Shown: positions 52,430 to 62,484, counted from the stretch's first letter. The stretch: DNA of 64,000 nt from Niallia circulans NBRC 13626 (GCF_001591585.1 NZ_BCVE01000007.1:186001-250000), one strand, 5' to 3'. Program-made: numbers and translations. The notes: generated from the letters alone by a model not told the origin.

Positions 52430-52687
52430 ATGAAATACGTCTTTTTATTTATTATCCAATTTTATCGCAAAGTAATTTCTCCAATAAAACCGCCAACTTG
52501 CCGTTTTTATCCAACCTGCTCTAGTTATGGCTTAGAAGCGATTCAAAGATTTGGCGCTTTTAAAGGAGGGTACTTAACCATTAAACGAATTCTTAAATGT
52601 CATCCCTTTCATCCAGGTGGTCTGGATCCAGTACCAGAAGATTGGCACTGTAGAAATCATCCTCATTCGCCAAAAGAGAAAAATTAA
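52430..52687 (+). CDS. yidD: Membrane protein insertion efficiency factor YidD
   Basis: 85 residues. The cysteine motif [15 protein letters not shown] and the later [15 protein letters not shown] mark the family, which helps YidC/Oxa1 insert proteins into the membrane. B. subtilis calls it YtjA. The ATG at 52430 has AAGGAGAGG upstream; the ORF could open 13 codons earlier but without a site. Its end overlaps the carbonic anhydrase gene by four bases, tail to tail. Confidence 0.94.
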   Translation: MKYVFLFIIQFYRKVISPIKPPTCRFYPTCSSYGLEAIQRFGAFKGGYLTIKRILKCHPFHPGGLDPVPEDWHCRNHPHSPKEKN

Positions 52688-53241
52688 TAACCGTCTATTA
52701 CCAAGTCTAATTTTCCAGTCTTTGGATCTATCACTAACCCATGAACTGGAACGCCACTTGGCAATAGCGGATGCCTTTTAATCATTTCTACACTATGGGT
52801 AACACTATCTGATACAGAATCAAAACCTGTCAACCATTTTTCTAGATTAATTCCAGAATGTTGTAAAGTTGCAAACGTTTCGTCTGATATGCCTCTTTCT
52901 TTCATTTTTTCCACCATGCTATCTGAATGCAATGCACTCATCCCACAGTCATGATGACCTATTACCATCACTTCATCAGCTTGCAGCTCATATACTGCAA
53001 CCAAAATACTTCGCATAATACTTCCAAATGGGTGAACAACTACTGCTCCTGCATTTTTTATAATTTTCACATCTCCGTTAGAAAGATTTAATGCTTGTGG
53101 CAAAAGTTCTAACAATCTTGTATCCATGCAAGTTAGAATCACCATTTTTTTATTGGGAAATTTACCTGTAATAAATTTTTCATATTTTTGTTCCCTTACA
53201 AATTCTTCATTATAGACTAACATATCTTGTAATAGGCTCAT
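52684..53241 (-). CDS. ytiB: Beta-class carbonic anhydrase YtiB
   Basis: 185 residues. The zinc site is Cys38 and Asp40 in TCMDTR, with His96 and Cys99 in GHHDCGM. It hydrates CO2 to bicarbonate in the cytoplasm. AAGGAGTG before the ATG at 53241 fixes the start; an upstream extension of 34 residues is not supported. Length fits the short Firmicute type. Confidence 0.9.
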   Translation of the reverse strand: MSLLQDMLVYNEEFVREQKYEKFITGKFPNKKMVILTCMDTRLLELLPQALNLSNGDVKIIKNAGAVVVHPFGSIMRSILVAVYELQADEVMVIGHHDCGMSALHSDSMVEKMKERGISDETFATLQHSGINLEKWLTGFDSVSDSVTHSVEMIKRHPLLPSGVPVHGLVIDPKTGKLDLVIDGY

Positions 53242-53438
53242 TTTTGCACTCCTTAAAAAAATCAATTCATAAAATACAAATAATTTCTGTTCTAAAGAAA
53301 GAGTCTCCTTATTAATAGTAATGAAAATTTGCCTAATATACAAATTTGAAATAGATGATACTTTCCAACATTGGTACTTCTTTTCATTTGTCCTATGTAT
53401 GTAATTCCTCCAACCTTCTAATAATACTAAAGTGCAAT

Positions 53439-53452
53439 GACTGTTAACAGTC
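53439..53452. promoter_or_regulatory. Perfect palindrome upstream of the DUF1540 gene
   Basis: GACTGTTAACAGTC, flanked by GCAAT and ATTGC, 82 bases before the start. It may be an operator or a small hairpin; no regulator is known. Confidence 0.35.
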
Positions 53453-53533
53453 TCAATTGCATCCTATGTGCAAATAGAAGACATCTCCTAAAAAGGCTTT
53501 GGATTAACAACTTAAGAAAAGGAGTGGTATCCT

Positions 53534-53698
53534 ATGGCAAAAGACGTACTTTGTGAAGTAAGGAATTGTACTTTTTGGGAAAAAGGAAACCGTTGTGGAG
53601 CCGACCAAATTTATGTTGTAAGTAATGTGGGAAAACATGCGGATACAAGTTATGAAACAGACTGTAAGACATTTGAACCTGAAAATAGCTTAAGCTAA
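53534..53698 (+). CDS. DUF1540 protein
   Basis: 54 residues, start MAKDVLCEVRNCTFW. Four cysteines at 7, 12, 21 and 44 (LCEV-NC-RCGAD-DCKTF) form the DUF1540 pattern, suggestive of metal binding. Such small proteins are common in spore formers, with unknown function. AAGGAGTGGT is eight bases before ATG. It has its own terminator. Confidence 0.9.
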   Translation: MAKDVLCEVRNCTFWEKGNRCGADQIYVVSNVGKHADTSYETDCKTFEPENSLS

Positions 53699-53716
53699 AC
53701 TTATGGAAATGCAAAG

Positions 53717-53756
53717 AGGAATCCCAATCAAAACTACTAGGGATTCCTTTTTTTTA
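53717..53756. terminator. Terminator of the DUF1540 gene
   Basis: AGGAATCCC pairs with GGGATTCCT, then eight Ts; the T-run meets the stop codon of the convergent oxidoreductase gene. Confidence 0.85.
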
Positions 53757-54956
53757 TCGATCTAATCGTACCAAATCAGCATCAGGGTGCTTCCCCTTTA
53801 TTATTAAATCCTTCAATATGGTCGAACCGAAAGCACTATAAACTGTACCATTTCCTCCAAATCCTAAACAATAATATAAATTCTTTTGCTGTGGATGTTC
53901 GCCAATAAAGGGAATTCCGTCCTTTGATTCTCCAAATGTTGCTCCATATACATAGTCAGCTTTTAGTTGCAAATGGGGAAAATGTTCTTTAATACGAACT
54001 AATAATCTATCCGCATATAATTGTAAAATCTGATCGTCTCTAGGCGCTTCCATTATTTCTTCATCTAAACCACCCGCTATTATCCTTCCATCAAGGGTTG
54101 TTCGCATATAGAAATACGGACGTTTGGTTTCCCAAATTAAACACCGATCCTCCCAATGTGGAAAAGAAGATACTGGGTTTGTAACGATTGCAAACGTTCT
54201 ATTTATTTTTGTAGGTATGTCTATTGCAAAATTATCTAAATCATACCCAGTTGCATACACGACATGCTTTGCCTTTATACTGGAATCGCCATTGTTAAAC
54301 AACCAGCAGCCATCTTTATTCTGAGGCTTTGAAACTTCCGTGTTTTCAAAAACTTGAACATTGCTCTTTTGTGCAGCCTCTTTTATTAAGGAAATAATAA
54401 ACCTTTCTGGGTTCACTTCTGCGTCCCCACTTGTTCTTATTGCCGCATGTTTATTAAATCCATATGCTTTATAAATCATATCCTTTTCTAAAAATTCTAC
54501 TGGGAATTTATACTTTTTTAGCATCTCATATTCTTTTCTTAGAGAAAATACGTCTGAATCTGTACTTGCGTAATATAAGCTTTGTCTATTTACAAATTGG
54601 ACATCTTCGTGTAAGGAACTTGCGATACTTTTCAATTCCTTCATCCCATTAAGGCATAATTCGTAAAATCGAACAGCATCTTCTTCCCCAATACTTTCTG
54701 CAAAGGAATGCAGCATTTTATCATTAGAATACTGCAATAGCCCTGTGTTGGCAGCAGAGCTTCCATTGCCAACACTACCTTTATCCACTAGAATCACCTG
54801 AAGCGATTCCTTTGCAAGCATATAAGTTAATAAGGCGCCTGACATTCCAGCACCAATTACAAGCACATCACAAGTAACATGATTATTCAACTTTGGATAA
54901 ACGGGTCTTTCCTGAACCGTTGTTGGCCAATATAATGATCCATGATATAAGCTCAT
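53754..54956 (-). CDS. FAD-dependent oxidoreductase (DAAO/glycine-oxidase type)
   Basis: 400 residues. The FAD loop is VLVIGAGMSGALLTYMLA, preceded by a short segment MSLYHGSLYWPTT typical of the YurR/puuB-like DAAO group. GDAEVNPERFI, VYATGYD and GIPFIGEHP are family marks. It likely oxidises an amino acid or amine; the substrate is unknown. I start at 54956; AGAAGTG upstream is weak and an in-frame start 48 bases earlier cannot be excluded. It follows menE and takes the place where menC is found in B. subtilis. Confidence 0.82.
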   Translation of the reverse strand: MSLYHGSLYWPTTVQERPVYPKLNNHVTCDVLVIGAGMSGALLTYMLAKESLQVILVDKGSVGNGSSAANTGLLQYSNDKMLHSFAESIGEEDAVRFYELCLNGMKELKSIASSLHEDVQFVNRQSLYYASTDSDVFSLRKEYEMLKKYKFPVEFLEKDMIYKAYGFNKHAAIRTSGDAEVNPERFIISLIKEAAQKSNVQVFENTEVSKPQNKDGCWLFNNGDSSIKAKHVVYATGYDLDNFAIDIPTKINRTFAIVTNPVSSFPHWEDRCLIWETKRPYFYMRTTLDGRIIAGGLDEEIMEAPRDDQILQLYADRLLVRIKEHFPHLQLKADYVYGATFGESKDGIPFIGEHPQQKNLYYCLGFGGNGTVYSAFGSTILKDLIIKGKHPDADLVRLDR

Positions 54957-55007
54957 GCGTACACTTCTTTCATTGAATTTTTTTACTAGTAGCCACAATA
55001 ACATGAA

Positions 55008-56492
55008 CTAGTTAAAATACAAAGATAAGTTCGATTGTTCCTCTATCCATTTTCTTAATTCTCTTCTGACTATTTTTCCTGAGGCATTTCGTGGAACTTC
55101 TGATATAAAAAATACTCTTTTGGGGATTTTATATTTTGCTAAAACGTTTGTACATTTTTCGATAATTGTATTCTCTTGCATACTTTCATCTGTAACAATA
55201 AATGCAATCGGTACTTGTCCCCATTCTTCATCAGGAATCCCTATCACTGCCGCTTCTTTTATCCCGTCCATTTCAGTCAGTACAGCTTCGACTTCTGCTG
55301 GATAAACATTTTCTCCACCCGAAATAATTAAGTCTGACCGTCTATCTAACACATAGAGAAATCCTTCAGAATCTATATACCCTATGTCACCGGTAAAAAA
55401 CCAGCTATCTTGTAAATGATTCTCTTTATTTAAATAGCCTTTTGATACATTCGGCCCACACACTTTAATTTCGCCTACCTCATTTGATCCTAAACGATCT
55501 CCTGCTTGATTAACAATTTGTAATTGAGCAGGAAAAAGTGGCTTTCCGGCTGAACCAATTTTTCTAATACTATCCTCTGGCGAAAGGGTAACAATTTGTG
55601 AGGCAGTTTCCGTCATTCCATATGAATAATAAACAGAAATCCCTTTATTCATACATCTAGTCAGCAGTTCTATGGAGGCTGGCCCCCCACCTAAAAGCAT
55701 ATACCGAAAATAAGGTGGAAACTTATCATGAGCAGCCTTTTCGATTCGCTCTAGCATCGTGGTGACAACCGATATAATCGTTACTTTTTCTTTCCATAAA
55801 TCCTCTAATACCCTCTTTTCATCAAAGGAATCATGCAAAACGACTTTCATCCCATAAATGATACTTCTCATTAAAATCGAATATCCACTGATATGAAATA
55901 ATGGAACGGTACATAACCAGGTATCCTTTTCATATAGGCCTGCATTCAACGTATTTCCCACGGCACTCCACCAGTGATTACCGTAAGATTGAATGACTCC
56001 TTTCGGAAGTCCGGTTGTTCCTGACGTATACATTATCGTACAAGTTTCCTCTAAAGACACTTGATCCTTTTCTTTTGGCTCAATGTAGGTACTTTCTGTT
56101 ATATTTTCTTTATAAAATACAGTCATTTCTTTCTCTTTTTCAAGCAAAGCTGCCTTCTCTTTAAACGCTTCTTCTGAGATTAAATAGGAAACATTCGCAT
56201 CGTTTAATTGATAAGCCATTTCCTTCGCTGTTAAGCGATTATTAAGAAGAACTGCCTTTGCTCCAATAATTTGCATAGCAAATAAGTGAAGTACAGTTTC
56301 TAAATCACTTTTAACAAGAAACCCCACATAATCTGTGTCATTTACTCCAATGGCTGACCAAATCCCTGCACGGTAATAAGCCTTTTCATATAATTCTTTA
56401 AATGTTAGTCTTTCTTCTTTAAATACAATTGCCTCTCTATCTGGTGTTAACTGTGCTCTATTTTTAATAAAATTCGGAAGTATTTCTGTCAA
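55008..56492 (-). CDS. menE: 2-succinylbenzoate--CoA ligase MenE
   Basis: 494 residues of the ANL superfamily. It activates o-succinylbenzoate with ATP and CoA in menaquinone synthesis. Marks: TIMYTSGTTGLPKGV, YGMTETASQ, WFFTGDIGYID and the C-terminal KIVRRELRKW lysine. The start is TTG after GAGGG. It is separated from menB by 163 bases with a strong hairpin. Length normal. Confidence 0.93.
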   Translation of the reverse strand: MTEILPNFIKNRAQLTPDREAIVFKEERLTFKELYEKAYYRAGIWSAIGVNDTDYVGFLVKSDLETVLHLFAMQIIGAKAVLLNNRLTAKEMAYQLNDANVSYLISEEAFKEKAALLEKEKEMTVFYKENITESTYIEPKEKDQVSLEETCTIMYTSGTTGLPKGVIQSYGNHWWSAVGNTLNAGLYEKDTWLCTVPLFHISGYSILMRSIIYGMKVVLHDSFDEKRVLEDLWKEKVTIISVVTTMLERIEKAAHDKFPPYFRYMLLGGGPASIELLTRCMNKGISVYYSYGMTETASQIVTLSPEDSIRKIGSAGKPLFPAQLQIVNQAGDRLGSNEVGEIKVCGPNVSKGYLNKENHLQDSWFFTGDIGYIDSEGFLYVLDRRSDLIISGGENVYPAEVEAVLTEMDGIKEAAVIGIPDEEWGQVPIAFIVTDESMQENTIIEKCTNVLAKYKIPKRVFFISEVPRNASGKIVRRELRKWIEEQSNLSLYFN

Positions 56493-56522
56493 TTTATTAA
56501 CCCTCTTTTCTATACAAACAAA

Positions 56523-56579
56523 GGTGACACTATTATTAGCATGTCCATTAAAACACCATTGCTAAAAACGAGTGTCACC
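56523..56579 (-). terminator. Intra-operon hairpin between menB and menE
   Basis: GGTGACACT pairs perfectly with AGTGTCACC, with inner TTAGCA/TGCTAA. The tail on the minus strand (CTTTGTTTG) is only moderately T-rich, so partial termination or RNA processing is likely. Confidence 0.6.
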
Positions 56580-56655
56580 CCAGTATCTATTAATTAATAC
56601 GAATGAATTGCGATTCCATCTCTTGGATAGCTAGCTTTTCATTCATCCTTTTCCA

Positions 56656-57474
56656 TTAAGGAAAACGCGGGAATTGTCCAAAATCAGGTTTGCGTTTTTC
56701 CTTAAAGGAATCTCTTCCTTCTTTTGCTTCATCGGTTGTATAGTAAAGCAAAGTTGCATCACCGGCAAATTGCTGTATACCAGCTAAACCATCTGTATCT
56801 GCATTAAAGGCAGCTTTTAAGAAACGAAGGGCAGTTGGACTTTTCTCTAAAATCTCTTCACACCATTTAATCGTCTCTTCTTCTACTTTTTCTAACGGAA
56901 CTACCGTATTTACTAATCCCATATCTAGAGCTTCTTGGGCATTATATTGACGGCATAAGAACCAAATTTCCCTAGCTTTTTTATGGCCAACGATTCTTGC
57001 CAAATAACCAGAACCATAACCAGCATCAAAGCTACCTACCTTTGGACCAGTTTGTCCAAAAATAGCATTATCTGCAGCAATCGTTAAATCACAGACAATA
57101 TGCAGCACATGTCCTCCACCAATTGCATATCCTTTTACCATCGCAATGACAGGCTTAGGAATAACTCTGATTAGACGTTGTAAATCAAGGACATTTAGGC
57201 GGGGAATTTGATCTTCTCCTACATATCCACCATGACCCCTAACTTTTTGATCTCCACCAGAACAGAATGCTTTATCGCCTGCACCAGTTAAAATGATAAC
57301 TCCTACATCACTATCATCTCTTGCCATTGCAAACGCATCAATTAATTCACTAACGGTTCTTGGCGTGAATGCATTATGTACATGAGGTCTATTAATTGTA
57401 ATCTTGGCAATACCATTATATGTTTCATAAATGATTTCTTCATATTGTCTGCCAGCTACCCATTCCACTGTCAT
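56656..57474 (-). CDS. menB: 1,4-dihydroxy-2-naphthoyl-CoA synthase MenB
   Basis: 272 residues of the crotonase fold. It closes the naphthoquinone ring from OSB-CoA. Family marks: [34 protein letters not shown] and [22 protein letters not shown] lies before ATG. It follows menH by 37 bases. Full length, no change in key loops. Confidence 0.97.
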   Translation of the reverse strand: MTVEWVAGRQYEEIIYETYNGIAKITINRPHVHNAFTPRTVSELIDAFAMARDDSDVGVIILTGAGDKAFCSGGDQKVRGHGGYVGEDQIPRLNVLDLQRLIRVIPKPVIAMVKGYAIGGGHVLHIVCDLTIAADNAIFGQTGPKVGSFDAGYGSGYLARIVGHKKAREIWFLCRQYNAQEALDMGLVNTVVPLEKVEEETIKWCEEILEKSPTALRFLKAAFNADTDGLAGIQQFAGDATLLYYTTDEAKEGRDSFKEKRKPDFGQFPRFP

Positions 57475-57511
57475 TCTTTTTCCTCCTTATTAATAGGGCT
57501 GAACATCAATG

Positions 57512-58318
57512 TCAGCTCCTTAAAAACTCCAATACTATTGTACCAAAAATTTCTGGTTTCTCCACATGAATTGCATGACCAGCATCATTTATAGTTAAAT
57601 GCTTTATTTTTTTATTACAGTCAACCATTTCTTCAGCGATTTGACAAAACTTCTGATCAAGTTCTCCTGTAATTAACAATGTATCTATTGATAAGCGAGA
57701 AAGAGAGGACCAATACGAATTTTGTGCACCTGTCCCCATTCCTCTTAAACTATTTGCTAATCCAACTGGGTTATTAGCTAGCCGCTGCTTCCTAATTGCT
57801 TCCTTTGCAGCTTCACTCAGCATCTTTTGACTTTCAAATAATGGAATTTCTTCCCATTTTTTCACGAAGTTTATTATTCCTTGTTCAAGGATAGAGTCTC
57901 CCAGTTTCTCATCTTGTATTCGTCTTTGCTTTCTCTCTAAATCCGTTTTTAAGCCGGGAGAGGAACTTTCTAGAATAAGTTTTTTAACTGTTTCAGGATA
58001 ATTCATACCGTATGCTAACGCTAACCTACCACCCATCGAATAACCTAATAAATAAACAGAAGCCAATTGAAGATGATCAATAAGCGCTCTTAAATGAGTG
58101 ACACTTTCTTGCATAGTATACTTTTCTATTTCTTCCGGCGAATCCGTCTTTCCATGACCAATAATATCGACCGTAATAACCTTATAGTTCTTCTTCCATA
58201 AAGGAATAAATGGCATCCAAGTTCCACTATCCCCAGTAAATCCATGTAATAATAAAAGAGGTTCTCCTTCTCCTTCAACCGTTACATGATAGCTTATATC
58301 CTGTAGTTTGATAAACAT
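57512..58318 (-). CDS. menH: SHCHC synthase MenH
   Basis: 268 residues with an alpha/beta hydrolase fold. It eliminates pyruvate from SEPHCHC. The nucleophile is in GYSMGGRLALAYG, with LLHGFTGDSGTW at the oxyanion strand, GELDQKF and the late DAGHAIHVEKP for Asp and His. The ATG at 58318 is preferred because AAGGTGA lies upstream; the GTG nine bases earlier is inside that site. It lies 13 bases after menD. Confidence 0.93.
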   Translation of the reverse strand: MFIKLQDISYHVTVEGEGEPLLLLHGFTGDSGTWMPFIPLWKKNYKVITVDIIGHGKTDSPEEIEKYTMQESVTHLRALIDHLQLASVYLLGYSMGGRLALAYGMNYPETVKKLILESSSPGLKTDLERKQRRIQDEKLGDSILEQGIINFVKKWEEIPLFESQKMLSEAAKEAIRKQRLANNPVGLANSLRGMGTGAQNSYWSSLSRLSIDTLLITGELDQKFCQIAEEMVDCNKKIKHLTINDAGHAIHVEKPEIFGTIVLEFLRS

Positions 58319-58331
58319 AGGCTTCACCTTT

Positions 58332-60077
58332 TTAATCTAATTGATCTAACATCTTTAGAATCCGATTCGTCATTTGCCGATGTTCTAAAAGATTATTTTC
58401 CCGATTAGTACGTATTTCCCACACTCTTAAGCCCTCCGCGAAATCACTATCTTGGAATAATATCTCTAAATGATTCCAACTGTTAACAAGCTGATATTGT
58501 CCTTTATACATTTCCACTGCATGCTTAAAGTCAATATTTAAAGGCGTTCCAAATAATAATTCAAAATGTCTCGGCAATTCTACTTGAGGAAGAAATGAAA
58601 AGATTCCGCCTCCATTATTATTTATTAATATGACAGTGATTGGAAGCTGATATAGCTCAGAAAGGATTAATCCATTTAAATCATGGAAAAAGGTTAAATC
58701 CCCTACAATTAAAAAGAGCGGCTGCTTAATAACCCCCACTCCGAGCGCAGTAGATATCGTCCCATCAATTCCATTTGCTCCTCTATTTGCAATAATGGTT
58801 ACTTGTTTTTTTTGTTTATGAAAAAAAGTATCCAAATCGCGAATGGGCATACTATTTCCTACAAATAAAACGGCCTTATTGGGAATCATTTCACCCAAGC
58901 AATGAAAAAGCTTTGCCTCACTCATTTCTTTAATTTCTGCTATTTTTGTTAATTCCTTTTTGGTTTTTTCATTAATTTCTATCCATTTATTCAAATAGTG
59001 ATTTATTGAGCAAGGAGAAACAAAAGATGAAAGCTGTTCACAAAAATATCCTTCTTCACAATAAACCATTTCTGTTGTCAGTTGATTGGGATCACGGTAG
59101 CCGCTTCCCCCATCTATTACAATCTGTTTTGCCTTTTCATTTTCTCGTAAGAATATAGTTAATGGTTTAGAAATCGGCATGCTTCCAAAACGAATAACGA
59201 TATCCGGTTTTAATAGTGATTTAATCCTTTCATTTCGCAAAAAAGTATCATAGGTGTCGATGACAACGTCCTTGTCCGCACTCTTACTTCGTAGTTGGGA
59301 AAGTGGATCAGCTATAATCGGAAAACCAGTTTTTTCAGCCAATTGAAGTATTTTTAAAGAAAAGTCCTCTTTATCGATCTCTCCACAGATGATAATCCCT
59401 TTTCTTTCCTCTTCCGCTTCCAGGCTTGCTGCTAAATCATGAAAATAGGAATCATGAATCGTAAACTCCCCGGTTTTAATCTGGATAGTTCTTGTTTCCT
59501 GGTCTTCTGAACGGTAGCGTTCTAAATTATTTAAATCAGGAATTAATGGTTCTCTCAATGGAATATTCACATGCACTGGACCGCTAGGATGCTGTTTTGC
59601 CATTGCTACCGCTCTAGCACCCACTGTTTTAGCATATCTTATCATACCTGGACTATTATCAGGTGTCGACATTTCCATAAACCATTTAACATGCTTTCCA
59701 TAGAGATCTAATTGATCAATTGCCTGCGGTGCTCCCACATCACGAAGTTCATGGGGCCGATCTGCCGTCAGTACGATTAAAGGTATGCGAGAAATCTTCG
59801 CCTCTACAATTGCCGGAAAATAATTTGCAGCGGCAGTACCAGAAGTACATACTAATACAGTTGGTTTTTTGGACGCTTTCGCTATTCCTAAAGCAAAAAA
59901 GGCAGCTGATCTTTCATCAATATGAACATGCAGTTTTATGTCCTCTTCCTCTGCAAGCAATAAACTGATGGGGGTTGATCTTGATCCTGGACTGATAACA
60001 GCATGTTCTACCCCGTTTTTTACCAACTCGGATATTAGCGCATCCAAATAGGCAGTTAACTGTTGCTGATGACTCAT
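58332..60077 (-). CDS. menD: SEPHCHC synthase MenD
   Basis: 581 residues, ThDP-dependent. It joins 2-oxoglutarate to isochorismate. N-terminal VISPGSRSTPISLLLAEE and ThDP-pyrimidine helix IDERSAAFFALG, plus the C-terminal ThDP-binding GDLTFFHDLNG..NNNGGGIFSFLP, are complete. AGGAGG is inside the end of menF, one base apart from its stop, so translation is coupled. Confidence 0.96.
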   Translation of the reverse strand: MSHQQQLTAYLDALISELVKNGVEHAVISPGSRSTPISLLLAEEEDIKLHVHIDERSAAFFALGIAKASKKPTVLVCTSGTAAANYFPAIVEAKISRIPLIVLTADRPHELRDVGAPQAIDQLDLYGKHVKWFMEMSTPDNSPGMIRYAKTVGARAVAMAKQHPSGPVHVNIPLREPLIPDLNNLERYRSEDQETRTIQIKTGEFTIHDSYFHDLAASLEAEEERKGIIICGEIDKEDFSLKILQLAEKTGFPIIADPLSQLRSKSADKDVVIDTYDTFLRNERIKSLLKPDIVIRFGSMPISKPLTIFLRENEKAKQIVIDGGSGYRDPNQLTTEMVYCEEGYFCEQLSSFVSPCSINHYLNKWIEINEKTKKELTKIAEIKEMSEAKLFHCLGEMIPNKAVLFVGNSMPIRDLDTFFHKQKKQVTIIANRGANGIDGTISTALGVGVIKQPLFLIVGDLTFFHDLNGLILSELYQLPITVILINNNGGGIFSFLPQVELPRHFELLFGTPLNIDFKHAVEMYKGQYQLVNSWNHLEILFQDSDFAEGLRVWEIRTNRENNLLEHRQMTNRILKMLDQLD

Positions 60078-60078
60078 T

Positions 60079-61452
60079 TTATTTTCCTCCTAACGCAGTT
60101 AGCATTGGCTTAAATTTAATTGCAGTTTCTACATACTCAGATTCTGGATCAGAGTCAGCTACAATACCGCATCCAGCAATAATGGTTGCGGCATTCCCAT
60201 CTATTAAACCAGAACGGATGCTTACTGCAAATTCTCCATTCCCCTGGTAATCAAGCCAACCGATAGGAGCACCATACATCCCTCTATCTAATCCTTCCAC
60301 CTCTCTAATAACCTTTAAGGCTTCCTCTCGAGGGAATCCACCAAGAGCTGGAGTTGGATGCAATAAGCGAATAAAGGAAATTAAGGATTCTGTTTCTTTT
60401 ACCTTCCCGCTAACTGGAGTATAAAGATGTTGAATATCTCTCATCTTCAAGATTTTTGGATTGGATGGCATTTCTACCGTACTACAGACTTCCTCCATAG
60501 CATTCTTAATCATTTTAACAACATAATTATGTTCTTCTCTATTTTTCGAATCCGAAAGTAAGGCTTGTGCAAAGGTATCGTCTTCTTCTTTGTTTTTTCC
60601 CCTCGCAATTGACCCGGCCAGACAGGTAGAAAAAACAGTTGGTCCTTCTTTTTTTACCAATCTTTCTGGAGAAGCTCCGATGAAACATTTGTTTTTTGCT
60701 TCTAAAGCAAAAATATAACCATTGCTTTGTTGTTGTATTAAATTTTTAAGAACAAACTCTGTCTCAACATCATTAGAAAAATGCACTTGAGTAGCACGTG
60801 CTAACACTACTTTTTTTAAATCTCCATTTAACTCATTTATTACTTTATTAACTTTATCCTTCCATGTTTCTTGATCGATTTCAGTAATCTTTTCAATCAA
60901 AGGCAAAGTTGTAGAAAATGCTTCTACTCTTTGATACCTAATAGAATGCTTTTTTAACTCTTCTTTTGCATCATCCTTTTTATCTGATTGAATCATTATA
61001 TTAGTAGTAATAAATTGACTTCCATTTATTTCACTTAACATAAATTGAGGTACGTAAAAATGTGCTTCCGAGAAGCCATCCCAGACTTGTGTTTTCTCTT
61101 TTAATGGATCAAAGGAGAAACCACCTAAAAGGACTGGTCCGATCCCTATTTCATTATATTCATTAAATACTATTGCATTGTCTAACAGCTGTCTCCATTT
61201 TTTTTCTACAAATGAATAAGAGTTCTCCCCTAATGAATACTCTATCCCTTCACAAATGCCGATTCCTACAAGCATGTTTTTTTCAGAAGGGTCCTTCCAG
61301 AAAAAACGTTTTCCTTTATAAGAACTGTAATTTGAAAAAAACTCCAGAATATCTATTTTCTTTTCTAGTTTCTTCACTTCACTAACTAAGATAGTAGGAG
61401 AATCACTTTCCTTTATTATTGTTTGTACCATTATTCCTTTGCTATCATTCAT
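60079..61452 (-). CDS. menF: Isochorismate synthase MenF
   Basis: 457 residues of the chorismate-binding family. It turns chorismate into isochorismate as the first menaquinone step. The C-terminal domain shows FIGASPERLV, STCLAGSIARG, HLYTPVSG, PTPALGGFPRE and GCGIVADSDPESEY. I use the ATG at 61452 (GGGGGA about 11 bases upstream); an ATG seven codons later and a TTG ten codons earlier are alternatives. It starts the menF-D-H-B-E cluster. Confidence 0.92.
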   Translation of the reverse strand: MNDSKGIMVQTIIKESDSPTILVSEVKKLEKKIDILEFFSNYSSYKGKRFFWKDPSEKNMLVGIGICEGIEYSLGENSYSFVEKKWRQLLDNAIVFNEYNEIGIGPVLLGGFSFDPLKEKTQVWDGFSEAHFYVPQFMLSEINGSQFITTNIMIQSDKKDDAKEELKKHSIRYQRVEAFSTTLPLIEKITEIDQETWKDKVNKVINELNGDLKKVVLARATQVHFSNDVETEFVLKNLIQQQSNGYIFALEAKNKCFIGASPERLVKKEGPTVFSTCLAGSIARGKNKEEDDTFAQALLSDSKNREEHNYVVKMIKNAMEEVCSTVEMPSNPKILKMRDIQHLYTPVSGKVKETESLISFIRLLHPTPALGGFPREEALKVIREVEGLDRGMYGAPIGWLDYQGNGEFAVSIRSGLIDGNAATIIAGCGIVADSDPESEYVETAIKFKPMLTALGGK

Positions 61453-61728
61453 CCCTTTGTAAATCCCCCTAAAACTAATCAAGAATATACGCTTGATTAT
61501 ATTGGTTCAAAGATATACGCCACTTACTATTTTAGCATATTTTACGATACACCTGTCTTTAATATTATGTCAATCATAGTGAATTCTTAATGCACTTTTC
61601 AACTATTTATTTTTCTTAAGAAAAGGATAACAAATGGAAAAGTAGGTTTGATAAACATAATACAGGGAAATTTATGAACAGGTTGTCTATATATACTAAT
61701 AGTAGGAACAGATAAGGATGTGTTTACC

Positions 61729-62484
61729 TTGTTATCAACAGAGCAAATAAGTCATTTAAAAAAAGAATTAGAAGAAAGAAAAGCAACTTTATTAGATAGA
61801 ACAAACGGATACGCCAGTGAAGAAAATGCCTTGGAATCAGTTGGAGAATTATCTAGTTATGATAACCATCCAGCAGATCTGGGAACAGAATTATTTGAAA
61901 GAGAAAAAGATTCTGCCTTAGAACAACATGACCAATCTGAATTAGAAAAAATCAATAACGCCTTAAAGGCAATAGAAGACGGATCTTATGGAATTTGTAA
62001 GGTTTCAGGTAAAGAAATTCCTTACGAAAGATTAGAAGCAATTCCGACAGCTCTTACGCTAAAAGAATATAGTGATGAACAAACTATTGCAAATGATCGA
62101 CCTGTAGAGGAAGATATTCTAGAATTAGCTCATGGTAATGAATTTCGTCATTATGATACTGGCGATGTTAGAGACTACGATGATAGTTTTCAAGAGGTAG
62201 CTCGCTATGGAACTTCTGAAACGCCATCAGATTTACGAGGTGATTTCGAAGATTATGACAGTCTCTACGATAGAGAGAACGACGATGATACCTTCCCGGA
62301 AGATTATGAAAACTTTACAGCTACAAATATCGATGGAACAGAAAGAGCTGTATATCCATCTAAAGATCAAGAAAAATATGAACAAGCATTAGATGAGGAA
62401 GGAATAGAAGCTCCCTTTGGTGATGTTCCATTCCATAAATCAGATGGATATATAGAAGAGGATACTGAAGAAGAGGAGGATTAA
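61729..62484 (+). CDS. yteA: YteA, DksA/TraR-related protein
   Basis: 251 residues. The DksA/TraR-like coiled-coil start (MLSTEQISHLKKELEER, YDNHPADLGTELFEREKD) leads to GSYGICKVSGKEIPYERLEA, in which the usual zinc cysteines are reduced to one, as in B. subtilis YteA. The last 130 residues are very acidic and rich in D, E and Y. It may bind RNA polymerase; B. subtilis expresses it late in sporulation under sigma K. The TTG at 61729 has AAGGATG eight bases upstream; the GTG at 61720 is too near that site. Confidence 0.87.
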   Translation: MLSTEQISHLKKELEERKATLLDRTNGYASEENALESVGELSSYDNHPADLGTELFEREKDSALEQHDQSELEKINNALKAIEDGSYGICKVSGKEIPYERLEAIPTALTLKEYSDEQTIANDRPVEEDILELAHGNEFRHYDTGDVRDYDDSFQEVARYGTSETPSDLRGDFEDYDSLYDRENDDDTFPEDYENFTATNIDGTERAVYPSKDQEKYEQALDEEGIEAPFGDVPFHKSDGYIEEDTEEEED

